A stretch of DNA of 52,588 nt from Nocardia cyriacigeorgica NBRC 100375 (GTDB lineage: Bacteria > Actinomycetota > Actinomycetes > Mycobacteriales > Mycobacteriaceae). Below the pieces are notes generated by a model. The model worked only from the letters and a program-made list of their open reading frames with translations. It did not search any database and had not been told where the DNA came from. Location: assembly GCF_000308555.1 (NCBI RefSeq), contig NZ_BAFY01000170.1, forward strand, positions 1 to 52,588. Direction: 5' to 3'. Below are positions 10,937-18,428 of this stretch, one piece after another. The position numbers and the translations under genes are program-made. Within the stretch, counting starts at the first letter, position 1. Every line of letters starts with the position of its first letter.

Positions 10937-11509
10937 ATGGATCTGGACAAATACACCGCCCGATTACGCGCGGATCTGATCGCGGCGGCAGCGCTCGGCG
11001 ATGAAAAGACCCAGGCCACGGCCGCCGCCCTGGCCGCGGCCGTGGAGAGTTCGACGCGGCTGGTGCTGTTGTCGGCGCTGTCGGAGATGGCCGCCGAGGT
11101 CAGCGCGGCACTCGCCGACCGCACCGTGCACGTATCGATGGACGGCACCGACGCCACCGTCGATGTGCGCAACCATCCGGCGACCGAATCCGAGCACCCC
11201 ACCTTCGAGGAGATGACCGGCGATATCAGCCGGGTCACGCTGCGCCTGGTGGAGCAGTTGAAATCCCGGGCCGAGGAGGCCGCCGCGCAGAGCGGGCAAT
11301 CGCTGAACTCGTGGATGTCCGGCGTGGTGTCGGGAGCGCTGCGCGATCAGATGCGCGGGTACGGCGGATACGGAGGCGGACCCAAGCGGCATACCAGCAC
11401 CACTCGCGATACCGGCGGTTCCGGCGGTGAGTCCAGGGGCTCCGGCTCCGACCGCGATGCCGGCGGTGACGGCCGGGATTCCGACCGAAGCACCGGTAGT
11501 TCCGACTGA
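10937..11509 (+). CDS. HicB-like ribbon-helix-helix protein with Gly/Ser/Asp-rich tail
   Basis: This 190-residue protein has a helical N-terminal domain (1-60), a central beta region (D-R-T-V-H-V-S-M-D-G) and an Arc/HicB-type ribbon-helix-helix at about 95-136, including Q-S-L-N-S-W-M. The last 50 residues are a disordered Gly/Ser/Asp/Arg tail. It matches the actinobacterial proteins usually annotated as HicB-family antitoxins, though no hicA toxin gene is nearby. It is probably a DNA-binding repressor. The ATG at 10937 fits where family members begin; a longer frame from 10463 runs antisense to dapA. Confidence 0.8.
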   Translation: MDLDKYTARLRADLIAAAALGDEKTQATAAALAAAVESSTRLVLLSALSEMAAEVSAALADRTVHVSMDGTDATVDVRNHPATESEHPTFEEMTGDISRVTLRLVEQLKSRAEEAAAQSGQSLNSWMSGVVSGALRDQMRGYGGYGGGPKRHTSTTRDTGGSGGESRGSGSDRDAGGDGRDSDRSTGSSD

Positions 11510-11643
11510 CAGCGGCGGGTTCGGGCCCAGCGGCTGCCGCCTCACCGAGACCACAACGCAGGCGATTCCCCGCGACGGCCGGGACCCGCGGCGCCGGGCC
11601 ACCGCCCTGGCGACGACCGGGGCAAGCGCCGGCCCCGGTTGTG

Positions 11644-12855
11644 TCAGCCGGCCCTGTGCAACAGCGGCGCCAGCTCGCCCCGCTCACCGATGACGATGTC
11701 GTCGAGCTCCAGCCAATCGGCCATCTCCCGCAGCGCCGTCCACAACGCCTGTGCCGTGCGGGCGTCGCAGTGGCCCGGTTCGGCGAAGGCGCCCGGCACC
11801 AGCAGCCGTCCGGCGCCACGTTCGGCGCGGACATCCACGCGGCCGACGAGTTCGCCGTCCAGCAGGAAGGGAAACACGTAATACCCGTGCACCCGTTTGT
11901 GTTCCGGGGTGTAGATCTCGATCCGGTAGTGGAAGCCGAAGACGCGTTCGGTGCGGGCCCGGAAGAAGATCAGCGGGTCGAAGGGACACAGCAGGGCGGC
12001 GCCGCCGATCCGGCGCGGTGTGGTGGCGCCGGCCCGCAGATAGGCCGACGCTCCCCAGTCGGCGATATCGACCGGGATCAGCTCGCCCGCGTCGACGAGG
12101 TCGGCGATGGCGGGTTTGGTCTGCGCCCCGGCCAGCCGGTAGTAGTCGCGCAGGTCGGGCTCGGTGGCCACGCCGAGTGCGGTGGCCGCGCGCAGCACCA
12201 GTTCCCGGACGGCCTCGTCTTCGGGGACCGACCGCTCGAACACCGACGAGGGCAGAACCCGCTCGGCGAGGTCGTAATGACGAGTGAACCCCACCCGGCG
12301 GCCGACCGAGAGTTCACCGGCGGCGAAGAGCTGCTCGCAGATCATCTTGGTGTCGCTGAGGTTCCACCACGAACCCGGCGGGCGCGGTTTGTCCAACTCC
12401 AGGTGCCGTTCCACCTCACCGGCGCTGGCCGCACCGACCTCGGCGATGACGTCGAGGATGTCTTTACCGAGGGTGGGATTGCGTTCGAGCACCGCGCGCG
12501 CACCACCCCAGCGCCCATGCCGGTAGCGCTGCATGCGCCAGCGCATCAGCGGCCAGTCCTCGACCGGTATCAGCGCCGCCTCATGCGCCCAGTACTCGAC
12601 GAGAGTTCGAGGGCGGCGAGTGTCGGTGTGCCAGGCGGCCTCGTCCAATAGCGAGCGGTCGTAGGCGCCGATACGGCTGAACACCGGTGCGTAATGCGCG
12701 CGGACCACCGCCGAGACCGAATCCAATTGCAGCAGTTGGGTTCTGCCCAACACTCCGGCAACGGTGCGCCGGGTCGCCTTGGCCGGCCTCGGTTTGCCGA
12801 ACCCCTGCGCCGCCAGGGCCGTCCGCCGCGCCGCCGCCGCACTCATCGTCCGCAT
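11644..12855 (-). CDS. YcaQ/AlkX-type DNA glycosylase (HTH_42 superfamily)
   Basis: This 403-residue protein has the winged-helix repeats of the YcaQ/AlkX family. The catalytic Q-L-D motif is near residue 33, in L-L-Q-L-D-S-V. Conserved blocks include Y-W-A-H-E-A, C-P-F-D-P-L-I and Y-Y-V-F-P-F-L-L-D-G. E. coli YcaQ unhooks interstrand crosslinks and removes bulky alkylated bases, so a repair role is inferred. I chose the ATG at 12855 (AGGG eight bases upstream); ATG 12846 is equally possible. It converges on the HicB-like gene and has no operon partner. Confidence 0.88.
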   Translation of the reverse strand: MRTMSAAAARRTALAAQGFGKPRPAKATRRTVAGVLGRTQLLQLDSVSAVVRAHYAPVFSRIGAYDRSLLDEAAWHTDTRRPRTLVEYWAHEAALIPVEDWPLMRWRMQRYRHGRWGGARAVLERNPTLGKDILDVIAEVGAASAGEVERHLELDKPRPPGSWWNLSDTKMICEQLFAAGELSVGRRVGFTRHYDLAERVLPSSVFERSVPEDEAVRELVLRAATALGVATEPDLRDYYRLAGAQTKPAIADLVDAGELIPVDIADWGASAYLRAGATTPRRIGGAALLCPFDPLIFFRARTERVFGFHYRIEIYTPEHKRVHGYYVFPFLLDGELVGRVDVRAERGAGRLLVPGAFAEPGHCDARTAQALWTALREMADWLELDDIVIGERGELAPLLHRAG

Positions 12856-13001
12856 ACTCGTACCCTGCCATGGGGGTACGACAGGTACCGACTGTGAACG
12901 GCGCACCGTCGTCCGCCGATCCCTCCCGGCCTCCCGCGAGAACGCGTATGTGCGGAAGCCGGACGAGCCGACCTGGCACCGCCGCGAGTGGGCGGAGCGA
13001 G

Positions 13002-14021
13002 TCAGGTGGAGACGGTGACCTGCCCGGCCAGATCGATCTCGGTGCGACGGTCCTCGTCCGGCGCGTTCGCGAGCACCGTCGCCAGGATGCGGCGGCCGGT
13101 CGGCAGGATGCGCACGGTCACCGAGCCGGCGTTGGCCGCGTCCAACTCGCGGATGGCGGCCTCGATCACGCGACGACGCACCGAACGCGGCACTCCGTCG
13201 AATCCGCCGTCATCGAGCAACACCACCTCGACTCCCCTGGCGCGCGCGCCTCGGGCGGCGCTGTTGAGCTCATCGGTGGCCAGCTGCGGCGCCCGCAGGC
13301 CATCCCGCAATTCGGCCTCGAGCAGCCGGCATTGTTCACGCTCGTAGGCGGTGAGTTCGACGCCGTCGGCGATGCGTTCCAGGATCGGGCGCGCCACCTT
13401 GTCCAGCCGGGCCAGCTGACGATCACGCTCACCGTTCTCTGCGGCCATCGTGGCTTCGGCGGCCGCCCGCATGGTGGCCTCCTCGCGCAGCAGTCGCAGC
13501 GACCGCTGTGTGGGCCGCATGATCAGCGCGCACACCGATACGCCCGCGACGGTGGCGACCGGCACGATCGAGCCGACGATCACCCCCGCCGAGAGCCCGG
13601 CGACCGCGCCGACCACCGCGACGACGACGGCCACTCCGGCGACGCCGAGCCAGGCCGCGCCCATCCGCCCGCGCAGCACCAGTACCGCGAGCACATACGA
13701 CGACGCGAAGGCCGTCCACACCTGGCTCGACGCGTACTCCTGCACGTCGAAGGTGGTCAACGCGGTGGCCAGCGGTCCAGCGATCACGATGTAGGCGGTC
13801 GCGGGCCAGGGCAGTGGCTCATGCGGCGCCATCAGCACCACAACGCCCGCCACCACCAGTAGCACCAGCGCGGCCGTGGCGGGCACGGGCGAGGCCTCGC
13901 TGAAGTTGCGCACCATGTACAGCACGATGGTCAGTTCCAGGATGGCCAGAAACAGCCAGCCCGCGGCGCCGCGCAAGCCGAGCAGGTCGCGCAGTCCGAA
14001 ATCTGCGCTCGTCTCAGCCAT
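13002..14021 (-). CDS. Membrane protein with degenerate histidine-kinase-like C-terminus
   Basis: This protein of about 339 residues has roughly six membrane segments in residues 18-170. A coiled-coil/helical region (175-215) follows, then a cytoplasmic domain resembling the ends of DesK-type kinases, with L-L-E-A-E-L-R-D-G-L-R-A-P. It lacks a phospho-acceptor His box and the N, G1 and G2 boxes of a working ATPase. It overlaps the active kinase gene by 8 bases and is the third gene of a response regulator-kinase-partner series. I infer a non-catalytic signalling partner or pseudokinase. GTG 14027 is an alternative start. Confidence 0.7.
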   Translation of the reverse strand: MAETSADFGLRDLLGLRGAAGWLFLAILELTIVLYMVRNFSEASPVPATAALVLLVVAGVVVLMAPHEPLPWPATAYIVIAGPLATALTTFDVQEYASSQVWTAFASSYVLAVLVLRGRMGAAWLGVAGVAVVVAVVGAVAGLSAGVIVGSIVPVATVAGVSVCALIMRPTQRSLRLLREEATMRAAAEATMAAENGERDRQLARLDKVARPILERIADGVELTAYEREQCRLLEAELRDGLRAPQLATDELNSAARGARARGVEVVLLDDGGFDGVPRSVRRRVIEAAIRELDAANAGSVTVRILPTGRRILATVLANAPDEDRRTEIDLAGQVTVST

Positions 14022-15333
14022 CGCCACCCCAGACCAAGGTCACCGTGGTCCCCTCGCCCGGCTGCGATTCCACGAACGCGGCACCGCCGGCGAGCTGACG
14101 CATCCGGCCGAGAATGCTGACCGAGATGCCCAGCCGATCCACCGGCACCACGTTCTGATCGAATCCGGCGCCGTCATCGCGCATTTCGGTGCGGATACCG
14201 CCGGCGCTGACCGTCACGGTGACGCAGCGGCGCACCTCGCGGCCGGGCACCGTGGCATGGCGCAGGCTGTTGCGCGCGGCCTCGGCCAGGGCCGCGGCGA
14301 TCGTGCTCGCGGCGCTCACCGGCAGCCGCAGATCATCGAATCCGGCGGTGCGGCGGGCGGTGAATTCGATACCGGGGTTCACTTCGTGCACCGCCGAACG
14401 CAGAAAGCCGATCGCCGACTGCGCATCCAGATGGTCCGGATCGGTGCTGCCTGCCCGCGATTCGTCGAGCTGTTCCAGGGTGCGTTCGGCCTGACGGCGC
14501 AGCACCGGTGATTCGGTGCCGCCGCGCGAGGCATCCAGCAGGGTCGACAGCACCGCATCGTGGATGAGAGCGGCGAATCGGGCGCGTTCCCGGTCGCGGG
14601 CGGCGGCGCCCGCGACGGCGGCGGCCCGGCGGCCGGCGACCTCCGATTCCCGGTCCACCCGGATGCCTGCCTCGCGGGCGTAGACCACACACCACAGGAA
14701 CAGCGCGCAGAGCCCGGCCGCCCGCGCGAAATCGCCCGCCGACGTCAACGCGGAGACATCGGGCACGACGAACAGATTCACCACGGCCGACAGTGCTGAA
14801 CCGATGAACAGGTAACCGATCGCGGGCACGGTTGGCCAGGCCAAAGCGGCCGCGAGCACACCGAGGGCGAGCACGCGGTACACCCACACCGAGCCGACGG
14901 CGTCGGTGGGCTGCGAGTAAGCCAGCATGATCACCACCATCGCGGCCAGGAAGCTGATCGCGGCAGCACCGCTGACCAGGCGAATGGTCCGTGGTCGCGC
15001 ACCGATGGAGACGAAGGCCAGCGCCGGGAACATGCCGAAGGCCAGCAGCACCGCGGTGATCGTCCAGCCGGGCGCGATATCGCGGCTCTGATCGGCGATC
15101 TCGGGCAGCTCGACCAGGGCGGCGATCACCCCGGCCAAACCGACGACCAGTCCGAAACGGCGCAGGATGCGTTCGGAGGCGCCGTCGCCGGCGTGGTCTC
15201 GCGACACCGCGGCCAGGCCACGCCACCAGCGGGCCGCGCGAACTCGGTCGAGCGGGGTCGGCGTGGGCGCGGCGGTGTCCAGCAAGCCTGCCGCGGTCAC
15301 GGGTGCGGATGCCGCTCGGGGACCGGCAGCCAT
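14014..15333 (-). CDS. Sensor histidine kinase, DesK/NarX-like
   Basis: This 439-residue protein has about six to seven membrane segments (62-225). The dimerisation helix contains the phospho-acceptor His in A-L-I-H-D-A-V-L at about residue 260. The ATPase domain has an N box (E-A-A-R-N-S-L-R-H), a G1 box (R-D-D-G-A-G-F-D) and a G2 box (G-E-G-T-T). No extracellular sensor domain is evident, so the signal is probably sensed within the membrane. I took the ATG at 15333, preceded by GGAGG. A GTG at 15300 would give a 4-bp overlap with the regulator gene and is a real alternative. Confidence 0.9.
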   Translation of the reverse strand: MAAGPRAASAPVTAAGLLDTAAPTPTPLDRVRAARWWRGLAAVSRDHAGDGASERILRRFGLVVGLAGVIAALVELPEIADQSRDIAPGWTITAVLLAFGMFPALAFVSIGARPRTIRLVSGAAAISFLAAMVVIMLAYSQPTDAVGSVWVYRVLALGVLAAALAWPTVPAIGYLFIGSALSAVVNLFVVPDVSALTSAGDFARAAGLCALFLWCVVYAREAGIRVDRESEVAGRRAAAVAGAAARDRERARFAALIHDAVLSTLLDASRGGTESPVLRRQAERTLEQLDESRAGSTDPDHLDAQSAIGFLRSAVHEVNPGIEFTARRTAGFDDLRLPVSAASTIAAALAEAARNSLRHATVPGREVRRCVTVTVSAGGIRTEMRDDGAGFDQNVVPVDRLGISVSILGRMRQLAGGAAFVESQPGEGTTVTLVWGGDG

Positions 15334-15983
15334 CCGTCCTCCACCGCGCGCTTGTACAGATCCGTCTTGGTGGGCGCGGGCCGGCCGGCGTCGGCGTACT
15401 TCTGCCGGATCCGGCCCAGGTAGTCGTTGACGGTCTGTTCCGACAGCCCGGTGAGCCGGGCCACTCGCGAGGCCTTCTCCCCCGACGCGTAGAGGGTGAG
15501 CACCTCTTCCTGACGCGGGCTCAGCCCCACACTCGACAGCTGTGGGTCGCCATCGATGGCGGCGGCCCAGTCGGTGGTGACGACCTGCTCGCCGGAGGCG
15601 GCCCGGCGGACCGCGGCCACGACGGTGGGCACGTCCTCGGATTTGCGGACGACCCCGAGCACACCCGCACGCGCCGCCGAACGCACCAGGAAGGCGTTGT
15701 CCGCGCCGGTGAACACCAGCACCTCCATGCCGCGCTCGCGCAGCGCACGCACATTGTCCTCAGGGGTCGAGCCGTCGGCCAGCCGCAGGTCCAGCACCAC
15801 CAGATCCACCGGTTCGGCCAACGCCGGATCGGCGAGCAGTTCGGCGACCGTGCCCGCCGTCGCCACCAGGTCGAGATCGGGATGCGGGGCGAGCATCGCC
15901 GCCAAGCCGATCGCGACCGATTCATGGTCTTCGACCAGCCCTATCCGGCGTGGAGTGCTTTCGACCCCTTCGGCCCACGTCAC
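15297..15983 (-). CDS. LuxR/NarL-family response regulator
   Basis: This protein has a receiver domain with the phospho-acceptor Asp in V-V-L-D-L-R-L, the E-D-H acidic pair near the start and the conserved Lys in V-R-K-S-E-D. A LuxR helix-turn-helix follows (S-P-R-Q-E-E-V-L-T-L to V-N-D-Y-L-G-R-I-R-Q-K). It is the first gene of a three-gene unit with the membrane kinase and its partner. I prefer the GTG at 15983, which has GGGAG eight bases upstream; ATG 15998 and ATG 16028 are other options. The target genes are unknown. Confidence 0.9.
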   Translation of the reverse strand: MTWAEGVESTPRRIGLVEDHESVAIGLAAMLAPHPDLDLVATAGTVAELLADPALAEPVDLVVLDLRLADGSTPEDNVRALRERGMEVLVFTGADNAFLVRSAARAGVLGVVRKSEDVPTVVAAVRRAASGEQVVTTDWAAAIDGDPQLSSVGLSPRQEEVLTLYASGEKASRVARLTGLSEQTVNDYLGRIRQKYADAGRPAPTKTDLYKRAVEDGWLPVPERHPHP

Positions 15984-16068
15984 CTCGACAACTCCCATCC
16001 CGAGCAACCGGTCCACCGCGGACCGCACATTGGTACTTCAGCAGTATGCCCGCCGAAGCCGGGGATGG

Positions 16069-16227
16069 TCAGCCACCAATATTCGGGGGCGCGTTTAGGC
16101 GCGAGGGGTCGGACGCGTCCGGCTCTTCGCTGGACAACTCCGTCATATCGTCCTGCGGCCAGCACACTGCCCACAGACACACCACGAGCGGCAGGCCGAT
16201 CACTACGACCCACCCGGCTGCGATCAC
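16069..16227 (-). CDS. Short single-span membrane protein
   Basis: About 52 residues: one hydrophobic segment rich in Val/Leu/Trp (residues 2-24), then a short acidic and polar tail with D-D-M-T-E-L-S-S-E-E-P. The GTG at 16227 overlaps the stop of the upstream gene as GTGA and is preceded by a G-rich site, which suggests coupling. An ATG at 16251 is an alternative without a ribosome site. No family recognised. It could be a membrane partner in the small-gene cassette around the Scr1-type regulator. Confidence 0.55.
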   Translation of the reverse strand: MIAAGWVVVIGLPLVVCLWAVCWPQDDMTELSSEEPDASDPSRLNAPPNIGG

Positions 16228-16523
16228 CGCACCGCCCCGGCCACACGCCATCGAGCGAAGGACAATCGGGGAACGACGGTCTCCACATCGGCGATATCCA
16301 TTGCCCGATTGAGTTCCAGCGGTCCGATATGCCCTGGCGCAGGCACGATCACCGCATCTACGCCGGTGGCGCGCGCCTGGTCGGCCACCGGCAATAGCGA
16401 ATGTTCATCCGGCCACACCACTCGGTAGCCGAGTCGCCGTGCCAGCCTGCACACCTGTGCTCGATCCCACTCCGGCGCAGTGCTGGCGTCGTGATCGATC
16501 CATCCCAACGCTGTCGGCCTCAT
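16224..16523 (-). CDS. Small protein, possibly resolvase-N-domain-like
   Basis: This 99-residue protein begins M-R-P-T-A-L-G-W-I-D. Its pattern is a first strand (A-L-G-W-I), a helix with R-L-A-R-R-L-G-Y, a strand (R-V-V-W-P), and then G-V-D-A-V-I-V-P-A-P. This resembles the start of serine-recombinase catalytic domains, but the active-site Ser after the first strand is absent and the DNA-binding half is missing. So it is not a recombinase. Similar stand-alone proteins seem common beside Scr1/WhiJ-type regulator cassettes, from memory. It diverges from the DUF6879 unit. Confidence 0.6.
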   Translation of the reverse strand: MRPTALGWIDHDASTAPEWDRAQVCRLARRLGYRVVWPDEHSLLPVADQARATGVDAVIVPAPGHIGPLELNRAMDIADVETVVPRLSFARWRVAGAVR

Positions 16524-16638
16524 CGCGTCCCCTGCCGTCGTCTCCCTGTGACTTGCACCCGCCGCAGAGGAATCAGTGTTCGACTCTGCGGCTAGGCATG
16601 ACGGAATCCTCGGGGAGGATCGCCGGGAGCTGATACAA

Positions 16639-16658
16639 CTTTGCGCACCTTTGCGCAC
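16639..16658. repeat. Tandem 10-base repeat in a divergent promoter region
   Basis: CTTTGCGCAC occurs twice without a gap (16639-16648 and 16649-16658). It lies between two divergent cassette arms, about 20 bases before a TAATAC -10-like element at 16677-16682. It may be an operator for the HTH-DUF5753 regulator or a promoter element. Confidence 0.55.
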
Positions 16659-16732
16659 TGTCTTGTGAACCACACGTAATACAGGGACGATTGCGAGACA
16701 TGTTCGCTCAATTTGCAAAGGATGGCACCGCT

Positions 16733-17029
16733 ATGCACGCACACCTCGCTTTGCGTCTGCTCGGCTCCGGCTCGAAGAGCGGCACCTGCCCGGCCGTGTA
16801 TGCGGCCGAGACAGGCGAGCTGGTCGTACAAGGCGACATCACCGACAGGGCCGGTACCGTACGGGTGCCCTACGCCCTGCTCGACTGGTTGGAACCGGGC
16901 ATGACGCTGCCTGTCGAGGCGACCGACGCTGCCGGGATTTTCCTGGTAAGTGGCGAGCAGGTCACCGCGCCGGAAGTCCTTGCGCAGCTGCGCCTCGCCG
17001 ACCATGAGACGGCAGTAGTGGTGCGCTGA
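16733..17029 (+). CDS. Small hypothetical protein of the DUF6879/Scr1-type cassette
   Basis: This 98-residue protein begins M-H-A-H-L-A-L-R-L-L-G-S-G-S-K. An AAAGGA lies ten bases upstream of ATG 16733; ATG 16700 and TTG 16691 are longer alternatives. A Cys-Pro follows at residues 18-19, then a beta-rich body (L-V-V-Q-G-D-I-T and T-V-R-V-P-Y-A-L-L). I recall proteins of this shape beside DUF6879 and HTH-DUF5753 genes in Nocardia and Streptomyces, but no function is known. Its stop overlaps the next start as TGATG, so the three genes 16733-18428 form one unit. Confidence 0.75.
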   Translation: MHAHLALRLLGSGSKSGTCPAVYAAETGELVVQGDITDRAGTVRVPYALLDWLEPGMTLPVEATDAAGIFLVSGEQVTAPEVLAQLRLADHETAVVVR

Positions 17030-17580
17030 TGCTCCACGTTGTCGGAGACGCAGTATTCGAGCCGCTCTTCCGTGCGGCCCGCCGATATGCGTTTCATCTG
17101 GAGGTGCAGGACACCTACGGCGTGGCCGATGAAGTCGAAGCACTGCGCCGCTGGGAAGCCGGACAGACGTACGAACCCGAGGAACATCCCGCGTCGTGGA
17201 AGGCCTGGGACGACCTGATGATCGAGACGGCCGGCCGCGGCGTCGCGCTCGAACGGCTGCGCGTGGTAACGGTCCCGCACTCGACGTACACCAGGTGGCT
17301 GCTCAGCGAGACAGCCAACAACGTGGAAGTCGGCGAGGCGGTACGGTGGCTGCCGCGCCACCTCACCGACCCAGCCGAGGTGCCGGGCGATGACTACTGG
17401 TTATTCGATGACGACACGGTGGCATTCACGACGTTCGCCGAGACGGGAGAGTTCATGGGCCTGTCCATCACCTCTGATCCGGGAATCGTCGGGCTGTGCG
17501 TGAAGGCACGAGCAACGTTGTGGCCGAAAGGTATCGACCACGCGCTGTACACGGACAGTGAGTACGCGCACGCGCCGTGA
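17029..17580 (+). CDS. DUF6879 family protein
   Basis: This 183-residue acidic cytoplasmic protein matches the DUF6879 pattern. It has an N-terminal helix with H-L-E-V-Q-D-T-Y, then E-R-L-R-V-V-T-V-P, S-T-Y-T-R-W-L-L, and D-D-Y-W-L-F-D-D-D-T near residue 125. The family is a regular partner of Scr1/WhiJ-type regulators in actinobacteria, often where a DUF397/BldB-like gene would be. By analogy it may bind or antagonise the regulator. It overlaps its neighbours by one base (start) and four bases (GTGA, stop). Confidence 0.82.
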   Translation: MLHVVGDAVFEPLFRAARRYAFHLEVQDTYGVADEVEALRRWEAGQTYEPEEHPASWKAWDDLMIETAGRGVALERLRVVTVPHSTYTRWLLSETANNVEVGEAVRWLPRHLTDPAEVPGDDYWLFDDDTVAFTTFAETGEFMGLSITSDPGIVGLCVKARATLWPKGIDHALYTDSEYAHAP

Positions 17581-18428
17581 GAGCTGTCGATGACGCACGG
17601 TCCGCGCTCGGCGCGCGCCTTCGGGAGCTGCGCCGAGCCGCTAACCTGTCCGGCGTCGATCTCGCCGCTCGATGCGGCTGGCATTCCAGCAAAATCAGCC
17701 GCATCGAGCGCGGCAAGCAAGCCCCGTCAGAAGCAGACCTCGCGGCCTGGTGCGAGGCATGCGGCGCGCTAAACGTTCTGGACGACCTGGTAGCGAGCCT
17801 GCGCAACCTGCGCGCGATGTACCTGGAGTGGCAGCGCACCCTGGCCGGCGGCCACGCGCACCGACAGCGCCAGTCCATCGAGCTCGAAGGGCAGACCAGA
17901 CTCATCCGCTGGTACGACCCCGACACCATGCCCGGCCTGCTCCAGACCGAGGGCTACGCCCGCGCGATCCTGCGCGTGTGTATCTCCATGATCGGCGGCC
18001 GTGACGACCTGGAAGACGCCGTAGCGATGCGGATGGCCCGCAAGAACGTCCTTCAGCGCCGCGGACACCGCTTCCACATCCTGATCGGCGAGGCCGCGCT
18101 CTATCCGACAGTCGGAGACAACGCAGTGATGGTTGGGCAGCTCGAACACCTCCTCGGCGAGCTGGATCGCCCCAACCTTCGTCTCGGTGTGATCCCGCTC
18201 GACGCCGAGTACCGCGCCCCGGCGACGAACTTCGTCATCTACGACCGCTCCCGAGTGCTCACCGAGACCGTCAGCGCCGAACTGACCATCACCCGGCCGT
18301 CCGAGATCGCTTTGCACGAGAAGACCTTCGCCGTGCTCGCCGACCAGGCCGCCTACAACGACGCCGCCCGAGCGCTCATCATGCGAGCGCTGGAGCATCG
18401 AACGATTCCGCCGTCGAGGAGTCTCTAG
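17577..18428 (+). CDS. Scr1/WhiJ-type HTH regulator with DUF5753 domain
   Basis: This 283-residue protein starts at a GTG overlapping the DUF6879 stop. An XRE helix-turn-helix is at about 10-66 (W-H-S-S-K-I-S-R-I-E-R-G-K). DUF5753 spans about 95-275, with the typical M-P-G-L-L-Q-T-E-G-Y-A-R-A, G-E-A-A-L and T-V-S-A-E-L-T-I blocks. Such proteins are annotated as antitoxin-like regulators and include WhiJ of Streptomyces; the small partner gene modulates them. It probably regulates its own cassette. Its TAG stop and the TAG of the convergent HNH gene are the same CTAG. A decayed copy of its 3' end lies at 20759. Confidence 0.9.
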   Translation: MRAVDDARSALGARLRELRRAANLSGVDLAARCGWHSSKISRIERGKQAPSEADLAAWCEACGALNVLDDLVASLRNLRAMYLEWQRTLAGGHAHRQRQSIELEGQTRLIRWYDPDTMPGLLQTEGYARAILRVCISMIGGRDDLEDAVAMRMARKNVLQRRGHRFHILIGEAALYPTVGDNAVMVGQLEHLLGELDRPNLRLGVIPLDAEYRAPATNFVIYDRSRVLTETVSAELTITRPSEIALHEKTFAVLADQAAYNDAARALIMRALEHRTIPPSRSL

